A DNA stretch of 64,000 nucleotides from JAIBJN01 sp963802795 (GCA_963802795.1 CAWDJV010000005.1:496001-560000), one strand, 5' to 3'. Positions 26,457 to 37,727 are shown, numbered from the stretch's first letter. Notes: a model not told the origin generated them from the letters alone. Numbers and translations are program-made.

Positions 26457-26812
26457 GCGGCCGTCCCCTCCGCGAGGCTGAAGACCTCGGCTACCCGTTC
26501 CGTCAGCCACGGGAACCCTCGGCTCTCCGCCGACTCCCCCAGGCCGGGGCGCGCGATCAGGACGTAGTCGTGCCCGGCCGGTAGGCCGTCGCTGACCTCC
26601 TCGAACGCCGCCCGAAGCCGCCGCTTGAGACGGTTGCGCTCGACGGCGCCCCCCAGCTGGCGCGAGACGGCGAGCCCGAGGCGCGCCTCGCCGTCCGGAT
26701 CGTCCTCACGCGGGAAGGCGTAGAGCACGAGGTACCGGGTCGAGACCGACCTCCCCTTGCGGTAGACGGTGTCGAAGTCGCGCGAGCGCGAGAGGCGGTT
26801 GCGTCGGCTCAC
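26453..26812 (-). CDS. rnpA: Ribonuclease P protein component
   Basis: A 119-residue RNase P protein subunit that assists the RNA subunit in tRNA 5' maturation. The N terminus LSRSRDFDTVYRKGRSVSTR and the RNR signature ERNRLKRRLRAAF near residue 57 are conserved, as is the central strand ARLGLAVSRQLGGAV. It lies ten bases after rpmH and its stop overlaps yidD, so the three are very probably one transcript. Confidence 0.95.
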   Translation of the reverse strand: MSRRNRLSRSRDFDTVYRKGRSVSTRYLVLYAFPREDDPDGEARLGLAVSRQLGGAVERNRLKRRLRAAFEEVSDGLPAGHDYVLIARPGLGESAESRGFPWLTERVAEVFSLAEGTAA

Positions 26813-26821
26813 TCGACGGGC

Positions 26822-26956
26822 TCAGGCGGAGAGACGCTTGCGGCCCTTGGCACGCCGGCGCTTGAGGATCGCCCGGCCCGCGCGTGTCGACATCCGCGCC
26901 CGGAATCCGTGCCGACGCTTCCGCCGGCGCACGTTCGGCTGGTACGTTCGCTTCAC
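26822..26956 (-). CDS. rpmH: Ribosomal protein bL34
   Basis: A 44-residue L34, highly basic, beginning VKRTYQPNVRRRKRRHGFR and ending with KRRRAKGRKRLSA, which is the complete family sequence. The start is a GTG; a longer frame upstream overlaps the origin region and is not conserved. A minus-strand promoter candidate with -10 TATACT lies about 45 bases upstream, and a 7-bp hairpin (GGCCGCG/CGCGGCC) falls in the leader. Confidence 0.97.
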   Translation of the reverse strand: MKRTYQPNVRRRKRRHGFRARMSTRAGRAILKRRRAKGRKRLSA

Positions 26957-27185
26957 GAGAGTAAAGAGTCGAGAAGGCCGCGAGCGCGGCCGATCAGCCA
27001 GTATAGAGGAGCGGTCGAGCCGTCCGATGCAGGGAGTTTTCCCCGACGCGTAATCCACAGCCCGAAAAGCGCATGAGAGGGCGCAACCGCGGCTCTTTCC
27101 ACAGCTGTGGATAAGCGTGTGGAGAGGGTAGAAATCCCTGCACAAGGCGCCTTTTATGGTTGGACGATTTCCCCAGGCCAAAGCG
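26957..27185. other. rpmH-dnaA intergenic region with DnaA-box cluster (part of oriC)
   Basis: Non-coding stretch between divergent rpmH and dnaA. It has one perfect DnaA box on the minus strand (TGTGGATAA, 27106-27114) and near matches TAATCCACA (27051-27059), CTTTCCACA (27095-27103) and TGTGGAGAG (27118-27126). The middle pair forms the inverted unit TTTCCACAGCTGTGGATAA. This arrangement next to dnaA, with parAB and gyrBA nearby, supports a replication origin and dnaA autoregulation site. Exact origin boundaries cannot be drawn from sequence. Confidence 0.75.
27000..27005 (-). promoter_or_regulatory. Candidate -10 element for the rpmH operon
   Basis: On the minus strand the hexamer reads TATACT, one mismatch from the sigma-70 consensus, about 45 bases before the rpmH GTG. 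No good -35 is seen at 16-18 bases. The region upstream carries the DnaA boxes, so origin activity and rpmH transcription could interact. Confidence 0.4.
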
Positions 27186-27215
27186 TTGAAGCTGGCGGAG
27201 GACCGCTGCTATCAT
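27186..27215 (+). promoter_or_regulatory. Candidate dnaA promoter
   Basis: TTGAAG and TATCAT are separated by 18 bases, a reasonable sigma-70 type promoter, ending 39 bases before the dnaA GTG. The DnaA boxes lie 60-135 bases upstream of the -35 hexamer, a position suited to autoregulation. Confidence 0.5.
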
Positions 27216-27254
27216 CGCCGCTTCGCAGAGTCCGGTAGAGGAGCGAACAAGGGC

Positions 27255-28595
27255 GTGCAGCGGACGTCAGAGTTGAGTGCGGACGCGCTATGGCGCGAGA
27301 TCTCCACCCGTCTCCGTGAGGCCCTCAAGGACGCCACCTTCACGACCTGGTTCGCCGACGCCACGGCCGGGTCGCTCGACGGCGATGCCTTCGTCCTCCT
27401 CGTTCCGAACGACTTCACGAGGGAGTGGATCGAGGGTCACTTCCGCGGTCTCCTCGAGGAGATCGTGCACGACGCGCTCGGGGCCGAACGGCAGGTTCGC
27501 ATCGGCGTGCGCGAGCTTCAGCCGTCCCACGAAGTTCGCATCCCGCCGCCGGCTCCGCGCTCGCTCGAGGGGCTCAACCCGAAGTACACGTTCGACTCCT
27601 TCGTGATCGGCTCGTCCAACCGCTTCGCGCATGCCGCGGCGCTCGCCGTGGGCGAGGCGCCGGCGCAGGCGTACAACCCGCTCTTCATCTACGGCGGCAC
27701 CGGCCTCGGAAAGACCCACCTTCTCCAGGCCGTGGCTGCCTACGTCATCGAGCACACGGGGGCGCTCACCGCCCGGTACGTGACGAGCGAGACCTTCATG
27801 AACGACTTCATCAACTCGCTCCGCGACAAGCGGATCGAGGGCTTCAAGCAGCGCTACCGCCATTACGACGTGCTCCTGATCGACGACATCCAGTTCTTCG
27901 AGCACAAGGAGCGCATCCAGGAAGAGTTCTTCCACACCTTCAACAGCCTCTACGAGGCCGGGCGGCAGATCGTCATCTCCTCGGACCGGCCCCCGAGAGC
28001 GATCGCCACGCTCGAGTCCCGCCTCCGCTCTCGCTTCGAGTGGGGGCTCATCACCGACATCCAGCCCCCCGACCTCGAGACGCGCATCGCCATCCTGCGC
28101 AAGAAGGTGAAGGTGGACGCGATCCACGTCCCGGACTCCCAGGTCCTCACCTTCATCGCCAGCCGCATCTCGACGAACATCCGCGAGCTCGAGGGAGCGC
28201 TCACGCGCGTCGTCGCCTTCTCGTCCCTGACCGGCCGGCCGATGACGGTCGAGCTCGCGCAGGAGGTTCTGAAGGACGTCTTCCCCCAGGGGGAGATCCC
28301 CGAGATCTCCATCGAGCAAATCCAGCACACGGTCACCGAGCGATTCGGAATGACGCTGCAGGAGTTGACGAGCGACCGCCGCTCACAGTCGATCGTCTAT
28401 CCACGGCAGGTGGCCATGTACCTCTGCCGCGAGCTGACGGCCAGCTCGCTCCCGAAGATCGGGAAGAACTTCGGCGGCCGCGACCACACGACCGTCATCC
28501 ACGCGACGTCGAAGATCGCCAAGCTCATTCGCGAGGACCGCAACGTCTACAACCTCGTGCAAGAGCTAACGGCGCGCATCAAGCAGGCCCGTTGA
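27255..28595 (+). CDS. dnaA: Replication initiator DnaA
   Basis: A 446-residue DnaA. Domain I is at the N terminus (ALWREISTRLREALKDATFT), with a short linker; the AAA+ domain begins NPKYTFDSFVIGSSNRFAHA with Walker A GGTGLGKTHL and Walker B VLLIDDIQFF, sensor SRLRSRFEWGL; domain IV carries the DnaA-box-binding signature GGRDHTTVIHA and YPRQVAMYLCRELT. I chose the GTG after a GAGGAG-containing stretch; a TTG six codons later is an alternative. dnaN follows after about 210 bases. Confidence 0.95.
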   Translation: MQRTSELSADALWREISTRLREALKDATFTTWFADATAGSLDGDAFVLLVPNDFTREWIEGHFRGLLEEIVHDALGAERQVRIGVRELQPSHEVRIPPPAPRSLEGLNPKYTFDSFVIGSSNRFAHAAALAVGEAPAQAYNPLFIYGGTGLGKTHLLQAVAAYVIEHTGALTARYVTSETFMNDFINSLRDKRIEGFKQRYRHYDVLLIDDIQFFEHKERIQEEFFHTFNSLYEAGRQIVISSDRPPRAIATLESRLRSRFEWGLITDIQPPDLETRIAILRKKVKVDAIHVPDSQVLTFIASRISTNIRELEGALTRVVAFSSLTGRPMTVELAQEVLKDVFPQGEIPEISIEQIQHTVTERFGMTLQELTSDRRSQSIVYPRQVAMYLCRELTASSLPKIGKNFGGRDHTTVIHATSKIAKLIREDRNVYNLVQELTARIKQAR

Positions 28596-28807
28596 CAACG
28601 CCTGGGGAGATCTCCGCCTTTCCGGGGATGGGCAGGACACGCCCCCGCGAGCTGGGGAGACCTGCGGCTTTTCCCCAGCGGTCGTCCCCCGACGAAACCA
28701 CCTGTCCATGCCGAGAGGCGCCGTCTTCCCCGATCTTCACACTCCCTACTACTACGACAAGAGGTTCTCTTTAAATGGTTCCTACGGATACCGTAGCCCT
28801 GTCGACG
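28596..28807. other. dnaA-dnaN intergenic region, possible origin-unwinding segment
   Basis: Non-coding. It contains TTTTCCCCAG near 28672 and, toward dnaN, CTACTACTACGAC (28747-28759), which on the minus strand reads as consecutive TAG triplets like a DnaA-trio, next to the AT-richer TTCTCTTTAAATGG. There is no clear TTATCCACA box. In many actinobacteria the origin lies between dnaA and dnaN, so this may be the melting site, with DnaA boxes on the other side of dnaA. Tentative. Confidence 0.45.
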
Positions 28808-29915
28808 ATGAAGGTTGTTTGCGGAAAGGACGAGCTCTCCGAGAAGCTCCAGCTCGTCGGGCGGGGCGTGTCCGCGCGCGTCGAACGTCCAGATCCTGGC
28901 GGGGGTCATGCTCCGCGCCGCCGACGGGCGTCTCCACCTGAGCGCCACCGACATGGAGATCTCGATTCGGGACTCTCTCGAAGCCCAGGTTCAGGACGAG
29001 GGCGCGGTCGTCGTTCCCGGCCGGCTTCTCGTGGACATCGTGCGCTTGCTGCCGGCGGGCGAGGTGACGCTCGAGCACCGGGCCGAGGAAGGGGTGGCGC
29101 GACTTGCCTGCGGGCCCGCCTCGTACCAGCTCAACACCTACGGTCCCGAGGACTTCCCGCGGCTTCCCGAGATCGACGCCGACTCGGCCTTCGCGGTGGA
29201 TCGCGAGGCCTTCCTGGACACGGTCGCCCGGGTCGGGCGGTCGGCGTCGCGTGACGAGTCGCGGCCGGTCCTGACCGGGATCCTGGTCCGTTTCGCCGGC
29301 GAGAAGCTCGTCATGGCGGCGACGGACTCCTACCGGCTGAGCGTGAAGGAGACCGAGCTCTCACGCGGGCCCGGCAGCGAGGTCGAGGCGATCGTTCCCG
29401 CCCGCGCGCTGCAGGAGCTGGCGCGCATCGGCCAGGCGGGCGCGGACGAGACGATTGCCGTCGGGGTCCAGGAGAACCAGGTCGTGTTCGGTGTCGACGG
29501 CGTCTGGCTGACCGCCCGCCGGATCGACGGTCAGTTCCCGAACTACAAGCAGCTCCTACCCGAGCAGTTCGAGGTCGAGGTGCAGCTGCCCCGGGAGGAG
29601 CTCCTGGACGTCGTGCGGCGCACAGGGCTGCTCGCCCAGAGGAAGTCTCCACTACGCCTCCGCTTCGAGAACGGCGAGCTGACGGTGTCCGCTCAGACAC
29701 AGGACGTCGGCGAGGCACGCGAGTCGCTTCCCGTCGACTACGGCGGCGAGACGATGGAGATCGGGTTCAACGCGGACTTCCTCCGCGACGGCCTCGAGTC
29801 CGTCACCGAGGACACCGTGCGCCTGAAGCTCATCAGCCCGCTCAGGCCCGGGCTCATTCACGGGACGGGCGACGACTTCCTCTACCTGATCATGCCGATC
29901 AGGCTGGCCGGCTGA
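28808..29915 (+). CDS. dnaN: DNA polymerase III beta sliding clamp, with one frame break
   Basis: The processivity clamp, about 368 residues. The ATG gives MKVVCGKDELSEKLQLVGRG, a standard DnaN start, but the reading frame breaks after VSAR inside a GC run (about 28873-28881). One base further on, the sequence continues family-like as SNVQILAGVMLRAADGRLH, LSATDMEISIR, and on to the usual end FLYLIMPIRLAG. Removing one base restores the gene. Since dnaN is essential, a consensus error is the simplest reading. The stop overlaps the recF start region. Confidence 0.93.
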
Positions 29916-30994
29916 TCGTCGCAACGGTCTCGCTCCGGAACTTCCGCTCGTACCGCGCTCTCGAGCTGGCACTGGAACCGGGGCTCGTGCTCGTCGTGGG
30001 CCCGAACGGGGTCGGGAAGACGAACCTGCTCGAGGCGCTCCACGTGGGCGCCCAGGGCTTCTCGCCGAGGACCCGCGCCGAGGTGCGGCTCGTCCGGGTC
30101 GGAGAGGAAGCGGCGCGCGTCCGACTCCGGGGAAGCGAAGGCGGAGCTCCGGTCGAGACCGAGGTGACGTTCGCCCAGGGTGAGGGTAAGCGCGTGCGAC
30201 TCAACGGAGCGGCGCTGGGCTCGGTCGAAGAGCTGCGCGCACGCGTCGGGGCTCTCGTCTTCGTTCCCGACCGCCTGCAGGTCGTCAAGGGCGGCCCGCT
30301 CGTCCGGCGGACGTATGTCGACAGGATGCTCGGCCGCGTCTTCCCCTCGCAGGCCTCGCTCCCGGGCGAGTACGCCCGCGCACTGGCCCAGCGAAACGAG
30401 GCGTTGCGCCGCGCCCGCGCGACTGCTTCGAGCCTGGGCGCCGTGGAGCCGTGGACGGAGCGGGTAGCCGAGCTCGGAACCGAGCTGGACAGCGCCCGCG
30501 CGCGGCTCGTCGCCCTGCTCGCCGCCGGGTTCGCCGATCGGGCGGAGCTCCTCGGGCTGGCGGGCGCGGCGCTCTCCTACGAGGAGCGCGGCCTGACCGT
30601 GCGGGAGCTCGAAGGACGGCTCGACCGCGATCTCGAGCGCGGAACGACCGGGCTGGGGCCGCACCTCCGCGACGTGACCATCCGGGCTGCCGACCGCGAC
30701 CTGCGGAGCTTCGGCTCGCAGGGGGAGCAGCGGATGGCCGTGCTCGCCCTGCTCCTGGCCGAGGCGCTCGTCCTGGCCGACCGTCGGGGAACGCCTCCGC
30801 TTCTCCTGCTCGACGACGTTCTGAGCGAGCTCGACGCGCGCCGCCGGCGCGCCCTCCTGGAGGCGCTGCCTGCCGCCGGCCAGACCCTCGTGAGCGCGAC
30901 GAGCCGGGATGCACTGCCCGCCGAGGCTCCGCCGCCGGCGCTCGTCGTGGAGGTTCGTCGTGAGAACGGCGCCAGCCTGGCGGCCGCTGTATGA
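29912..30994 (+). CDS. recF: DNA repair and recombination protein RecF, probable CTG start
   Basis: A 360-residue SMC-like ATPase that loads RecA at gaps. The N terminus IVATVSLRNFRSYRALELAL and Walker A VGPNGVGKTNLLEALH are canonical. FGSQGEQRMAVLALLLAEA gives the ABC signature region and LLLLDDVLSELD gives Walker B. The first standard start in frame (a GTG) lies after the first strand and would delete it, so initiation must be at the CTG that overlaps the dnaN stop as CTGA, or less likely the ATC next to it. The stop overlaps the next gene's ATG. Confidence 0.92.
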   Translation: MIVATVSLRNFRSYRALELALEPGLVLVVGPNGVGKTNLLEALHVGAQGFSPRTRAEVRLVRVGEEAARVRLRGSEGGAPVETEVTFAQGEGKRVRLNGAALGSVEELRARVGALVFVPDRLQVVKGGPLVRRTYVDRMLGRVFPSQASLPGEYARALAQRNEALRRARATASSLGAVEPWTERVAELGTELDSARARLVALLAAGFADRAELLGLAGAALSYEERGLTVRELEGRLDRDLERGTTGLGPHLRDVTIRAADRDLRSFGSQGEQRMAVLALLLAEALVLADRRGTPPLLLLDDVLSELDARRRRALLEALPAAGQTLVSATSRDALPAEAPPPALVVEVRRENGASLAAAV

Positions 30995-31470
30995 GCGGCC
31001 TCGAGCCACTCGGCAAGGACGTCCGCCGCCAGCTCGACCGCCTGGGGCCCGCCGGGGCGATCGCCGATGTGACGGCTGCCTGGCCCGCCGCGGTCGGCGA
31101 GGCGATCGCCGCCAATGCCTGGCCGGCGCGAATCGGCCGTGACGGGACGCTGCATGTCGCGACGAGCTCGAGTGCGTGGGCGTTCGAGCTCACCCAGCTT
31201 GCGGGCACGGTGCAGGGGCGTCTTCGAGAGGCTCTCGGAACCGCCGCTCCGCATGCGCTGCGCTTCGCGCCGGGACGGCTACCCGCGCCCGGAGCGCCTC
31301 CTGAGGAGGAACGCGGACGGAGTGTGCCGAGACCGTCTCGAGCCGCACGCGCGGCCGCCGCCGAGATCGCGGCGGAGGTCGAGGATTCCAAGCTCAGACA
31401 GGCCGTCGCGCGGGCCGTCGCGGCCGGTCTCGCGGCCCGGGAGGCGAAACCGTCCGACCGGCGATTCTGA
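30991..31470 (+). CDS. dciA: DciA/DUF721-family protein
   Basis: A 159-residue protein of the DUF721 family, members of which include DciA, a loader of replicative helicase in bacteria lacking DnaC/DnaI. The N-terminal domain shows VTAAWPAAVGEAIAANAWPA and LHVATSSSAWAFELTQLAG typical of the family; the C-terminal half is Arg/Ala-rich and probably disordered. It lies between recF and gyrB, the usual actinobacterial place, with an ATGA overlap to recF. Confidence 0.85.
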   Translation: MSGLEPLGKDVRRQLDRLGPAGAIADVTAAWPAAVGEAIAANAWPARIGRDGTLHVATSSSAWAFELTQLAGTVQGRLREALGTAAPHALRFAPGRLPAPGAPPEEERGRSVPRPSRAARAAAAEIAAEVEDSKLRQAVARAVAAGLAAREAKPSDRRF

Positions 31471-31476
31471 TAGACT
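31468..31476 (+). promoter_or_regulatory. Candidate extended -10 element for gyrB
   Basis: TGATAGACT contains an extended -10 (TGn followed by TAGACT), about 41 bases before the gyrB ATG and overlapping the last codons of dciA. No matching -35 is evident. An AGGAG ribosome binding site and a run of seven T residues lie between it and the start codon. Confidence 0.35.
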
Positions 31477-31516
31477 GACTTTCCGGAGAAAATCCCCCAG
31501 GAGCAGGGATTTTTTT

Positions 31517-33896
<2,380 letters not shown>

Positions 33897-33904
<8 letters not shown>

Positions 33905-36431
33905 GCTGACCCCGCCGACCTCCGGCCGCGTCGAGCCGCGCGAGCTGGAGGAGGAGGTTCGCGCCAGCTTCCTCGACTACGCGATGAGCGTGATCGTGAG
34001 CCGGGCGCTGCCGGACGCCCGCGACGGCTTGAAGCCGGTGCACCGCAGGGTGCTCTACGCGATGCACGACGCAGGCCTCCAGCCGAACCGCCCCACGCGG
34101 AAGTGCGCCCGCGTCGTCGGCGACGTCATGGGCTCCTACCACCCGCACGGCGACCAGGCGATCTACGACGCGCTCGTGCGCCTCGCCCAGCCGTTCTCGA
34201 TGCGCTACCCGCTCGTCGAGGGACAGGGCTACTTCGGCTCGGTGGACGGCGACTCGGCTGCCGCGATGCGCTACACGGAATGCCGGCTCTCGCGGATCGC
34301 GACCGAGATGCTCCGTGACATCGACGCGGACACGATCGACTTCGTCCCCAACTACGACGAGTCGAGGAAGGAGCCCTCGGTCCTGCCGGCGCGCTTCCCG
34401 AACCTCCTCGTCAACGGCTCGTCCGGCATCGCCGTCGGGATGGCGACGAACATCCCCCCGCATCACATCGGCGAGGTGGTCGACGGGATCGTCGCCATGA
34501 TCGACGACCCCTCCATCGACGTCGAGCGGCTCGGCCAGCTGGTCAAGGGCCCCGACTTCCCGACCGGCGGTGTCATCGTCGGCCGCTCGGGGATCCGCGA
34601 TGCGTACCGCTCGGGGCGGGGCCGGATCGTCGTCCGCGGGCGCGCCCACATCGAGGAGCTTCGCGGCGGCCGGACGGCGATCATCATCACGGAGCTTCCG
34701 TACGGCGTCCGCAAGGGCGGTGAAGGCGGGATCATCGAGAAGATCGCCGAGCTCGTCGAGAGCAAGGTCATCACCGAGATTCCGATGAGCGACGACGCGC
34801 TTGCCGACCACAGCGACAAGGGCGGCCTGCGGATCTACGTCGAGCTCAAGCGCGACGCGGTGCCGCAAGTCGTTCTGAACAAGCTCTTCAAGCACACAGC
34901 GCTCCAGACGACGTTCGGCTACAACGCGGTGGCGCTCGTCGACGGGATCCCGCGGACGCTGAGCCTGCTCGAGCTGGTTCGCTACTACCTCGACTACCAG
35001 CGCGAGGTCGTCACGCGCCGCTCCAAGTTCGAGCTCCGCAAGGCGGAGGAACGCGCCCACATCCTCGAGGGGTACCTGAAGGCTCTCGACAATCTCGACG
35101 AGGTGATCGCGCTCATCCGCGGCGCTGCGGACACCGACTCGGCGCGCGCAGGGCTCATGGAGCGCTTCGAGCTCTCGGAGATCCAGGCCCAGGCGATCCT
35201 CGACCTCCGCCTGGCCCGCCTCACCGGGCTCGCGCGGAAGGAGATCGAGGTCGAGTTCGCCGATCTCAAGGAGCGGATCACCGAGCTGCGGGCGATTCTC
35301 GGCGACGAGGCCCGGATCGACGCGGTCATCCGCGAGGAGCTCCTCGAGATCAAGCAGATCTACGCCGCCGGCGACGAGCGGCGCACGGAGATCGTCGCCG
35401 CCGAGGACGAGTTCGAGCTCGAGGACCTGATCGCCGAGGAAGACATGGTCATCGCGATTACGCGCTCCGGGTACGTCAAGCGGTTGCCCGTGACGACCTA
35501 TCGTGAGCAGCGGCGCGGCGGCATCGGCGTGATGGGGATGGAGCTGAAGGACGAGGACTACATCGAGCACCTCTTCGTCGCCTCGACCCACGACTACCTC
35601 CTCTTCTTCACCTCCGTCGGGAAGGTCTACCGCCTCAAGGTGCACGAGCTCCCGCTCGGCTCCCGCCAGTCGAAGGGCCGGGCGATCGTGAACCTGCTCC
35701 CGTTCCAGCAGGGGGAGGCGATTCGCGCGGTGATCGCCACGCGCGACTTCAAGGACGCGGAGTACCTGGTCGCGGTGACGAAGAAGGGCCTCGTCAAGAA
35801 GACGCGCTTCGAGGAGTACAACACGCCGCTCAAGGCCGACGGGATCATCGCCATCAAGCTGCGGGACGACGATGAGCTGGTCGGCGTTCTCCACTCGTCG
35901 GGCGACGACGACATCCTGATGGTCTCGCGCAAGGGCCAGGCGATCCGCTTCCACGAGAGCTTGGCCCGGCCGATGGGGCGGGCGACGTCGGGCGTCACGG
36001 GCATGCGGCTGCGGGCGGCCGACGAGGTCATCGCCGCCGACATCGCCCACAACGACGCCGACCTTCTCGTCCTCACCGAGAACGGGTTCGGCAAGCGCAC
36101 GCGGATCGAGGACTATCCCGTGAAGGGCCGAGGCGGCCTCGGCGTCAAGACCGTGCAGCTGACCGAGGCGAGGGGCCAGCTCGCCGGGTCTCTCGTCGTC
36201 CGGGAGGGAGATCAGGTCATGCTCATCACGGACGGCGGGACGGTGATCCGGGTGCCGGCGGACGAGATCAAGCGAAGCGGCCGCGCCACCCAGGGCGTGA
36301 TCGTCATGCGCCCCCGCGAGGGGGAGCTCGTCTCGACCCTGGCGCGCGTCATCGAGCACGAGAACGGCGAGGACGGGACCGTCGCCGTCCCGGTGCCCGG
36401 CGAGGCTCCCCCGGACGAGCCCGCCGAGTAG
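33897..36431 (+). CDS. gyrA: DNA gyrase subunit A
   Basis: An 844-residue subunit. The catalytic tyrosine is in AAMRYTECRLS. The quinolone-determining region reads GSYHPHGDQAIYDALVRLAQ, with Gln-87 at the place of E. coli Ser83. The C-terminal pinwheel begins with the GyrA box QRRGGIG, close to the QRRGGKG consensus but with Ile for Lys, and continues with beta-pinwheel repeats up to an acidic tail (EHENGEDGT). It overlaps gyrB by eight bases and a small regulator gene follows after 16 bases. Confidence 0.96.
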
Positions 36432-36447
36432 CTGTCGAGGAGCATCC

Positions 36448-36762
36448 GTGGGCCGTCCGGAGGACCTGCTCGACCCGGTCGACATCGCGCGCCGGCTCCG
36501 AGTCCTCGAGCTTTCCCTCGGGCAGGTCTGCCGGGTAGCGGGTATCTCGAGGATGCAGCTGGACTACTGGACGACGAAGGCGCGCATCCCGACGAAAGGA
36601 CGCAAGCAGCGTCTCTACGACCTCGACGCCGTCGAGACGGTCCTGCTCATCAAGCAGGGCAAGGACAAGGGCCTCTCCCTTCAGGCCGCGATCGAGGCCG
36701 CAGAGCGGTTCAGGGCCGCCCGGCCGGCCGATGGTCCAGCCGGAGGCGAGCCCTCTTCCTAG
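36448..36762 (+). CDS. MerR-like helix-turn-helix regulator
   Basis: A 104-residue protein. The segment LSLGQVCRVAGISRMQLDYW then TTKARIPTKGRKQRLYDLDA resembles the winged helix-turn-helix of MerR proteins (xxVAxxxGVSxxTLRYW-like), followed by VETVLLIKQGKDKGLSLQAA. The coiled-coil and effector-binding part of full MerR regulators is missing. A GTG start is used, 16 bases after gyrA. Its TAG stop shares a CTAG with the galT stop on the other strand. Ligand and targets are unknown. Confidence 0.75.
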   Translation: MGRPEDLLDPVDIARRLRVLELSLGQVCRVAGISRMQLDYWTTKARIPTKGRKQRLYDLDAVETVLLIKQGKDKGLSLQAAIEAAERFRAARPADGPAGGEPSS

Positions 36763-37727
36763 GACTCGCGCAGGACGCCGGCCGCCGACTCGGGGGCCAG
36801 CGTGTTGACGAAGTAGCCGGCGCCGAGCTCGATTCCGGCGAGCACCCCGAAGCGCGGCAGGACCTCGACGTGCCAGTGCCCTCCTGCATGGAGCCAGAGG
36901 TTGAGCGGCACGGGCCCCTCTGCGATCCGCAGCCGCCGGACCCCCTCTGCGGCGAGCGCGAGCGTGAGCCCGAGCCTCGAGCTCGTGAACGGGTCCTGAT
37001 CGCATTCGAGCGGAGCCACGAGCATCTCGTAGGGCTGGCGCCCCGCGAATGGGCAGAGAAGGACGATCCCGTCGCGCTCCTCCACGATCCGCATCCGCTG
37101 CTCGCGTTCCTGGCCGAGAACCCGGCAGAGGAGGCAATTGCCCACCGCTTCTCGCGTCTCGCGCTCCTGCGCGACGAGAGGAGGCTCGGCCTCGAGCCAG
37201 ATGAGCTGCGAGTGGCTGTGCGCGAGGCTCGCGCCGCCGCCCGCGCCCTCGTTGACCAGGGCGTGGACGTAGGAAAAGCCCGCCTCCCGAGCGGTTGCCG
37301 CTCTCGCCTGCCACGCTTCCGCCACGAGCCCGAGCTGGCGGTCGCCGAGCTCGGCGATCGTCCGGACGTGACGTGGAGTGTGCACGACCACCTCCTGGCG
37401 GCCGACGGCGGCCCTGCGGGCGAGCAAGCCGTCGTCTCTGTCGCCCTCCCGCGGCCAGGGCCCGAACGCCGGGAACTTGTTCGGGACGATTCGCACGCGC
37501 CAGCCGGGCGTGTCGGGAGCGCGGCCCGGGGGGCCGATGGCAAACGTCTCCGGAGGCGTCGCGGACTCGCGTCCCTCGCAGAAGGGGCAGCCCGCCGGAT
37601 TGTCGGCCTCGTCGAGCCCTCCGCTCCGAGGTGCGCCCGGGCGCCGCGCCCTCGCGGGCGCGACGATGACCCACCGGCCCGAGAGCGGGTCGCGGCGAAG
37701 CTCAGGTGGCGAGTGGTCGTGCGTCAG
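36759..37727 (-). CDS. galT: Galactose-1-phosphate uridylyltransferase-like protein, probable CTG start
   Basis: A 322-residue HIT-superfamily nucleotidyltransferase. PLSGRWVIVAPARARRPG is the standard GalT N-terminal block; zinc-site-like CPFCEGRE, the VRIVPNKFPAF strand and the active-site region ASLAHSHSQLIWLE (HxH followed by Gln) are visible, as are CPFAGRQPYEMLV and HWHVEVLPRFG. It may move UMP or another nucleotide between sugar phosphates. No ATG, GTG or TTG lies between the upstream gene's stop and the conserved block; a CTG overlapping that stop (CTGA) gives MTHDHSPPELRRDP. The alternative is a start over 100 codons upstream. Confidence 0.85.
   Translation of the reverse strand: MTHDHSPPELRRDPLSGRWVIVAPARARRPGAPRSGGLDEADNPAGCPFCEGRESATPPETFAIGPPGRAPDTPGWRVRIVPNKFPAFGPWPREGDRDDGLLARRAAVGRQEVVVHTPRHVRTIAELGDRQLGLVAEAWQARAATAREAGFSYVHALVNEGAGGGASLAHSHSQLIWLEAEPPLVAQERETREAVGNCLLCRVLGQEREQRMRIVEERDGIVLLCPFAGRQPYEMLVAPLECDQDPFTSSRLGLTLALAAEGVRRLRIAEGPVPLNLWLHAGGHWHVEVLPRFGVLAGIELGAGYFVNTLAPESAAGVLRES

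Noticed and set aside
31511..31516. T-run before gyrB as an intrinsic terminator for dciA
   Set aside because: No GC-rich stem precedes it, and it sits between the ribosome site and the ATG.
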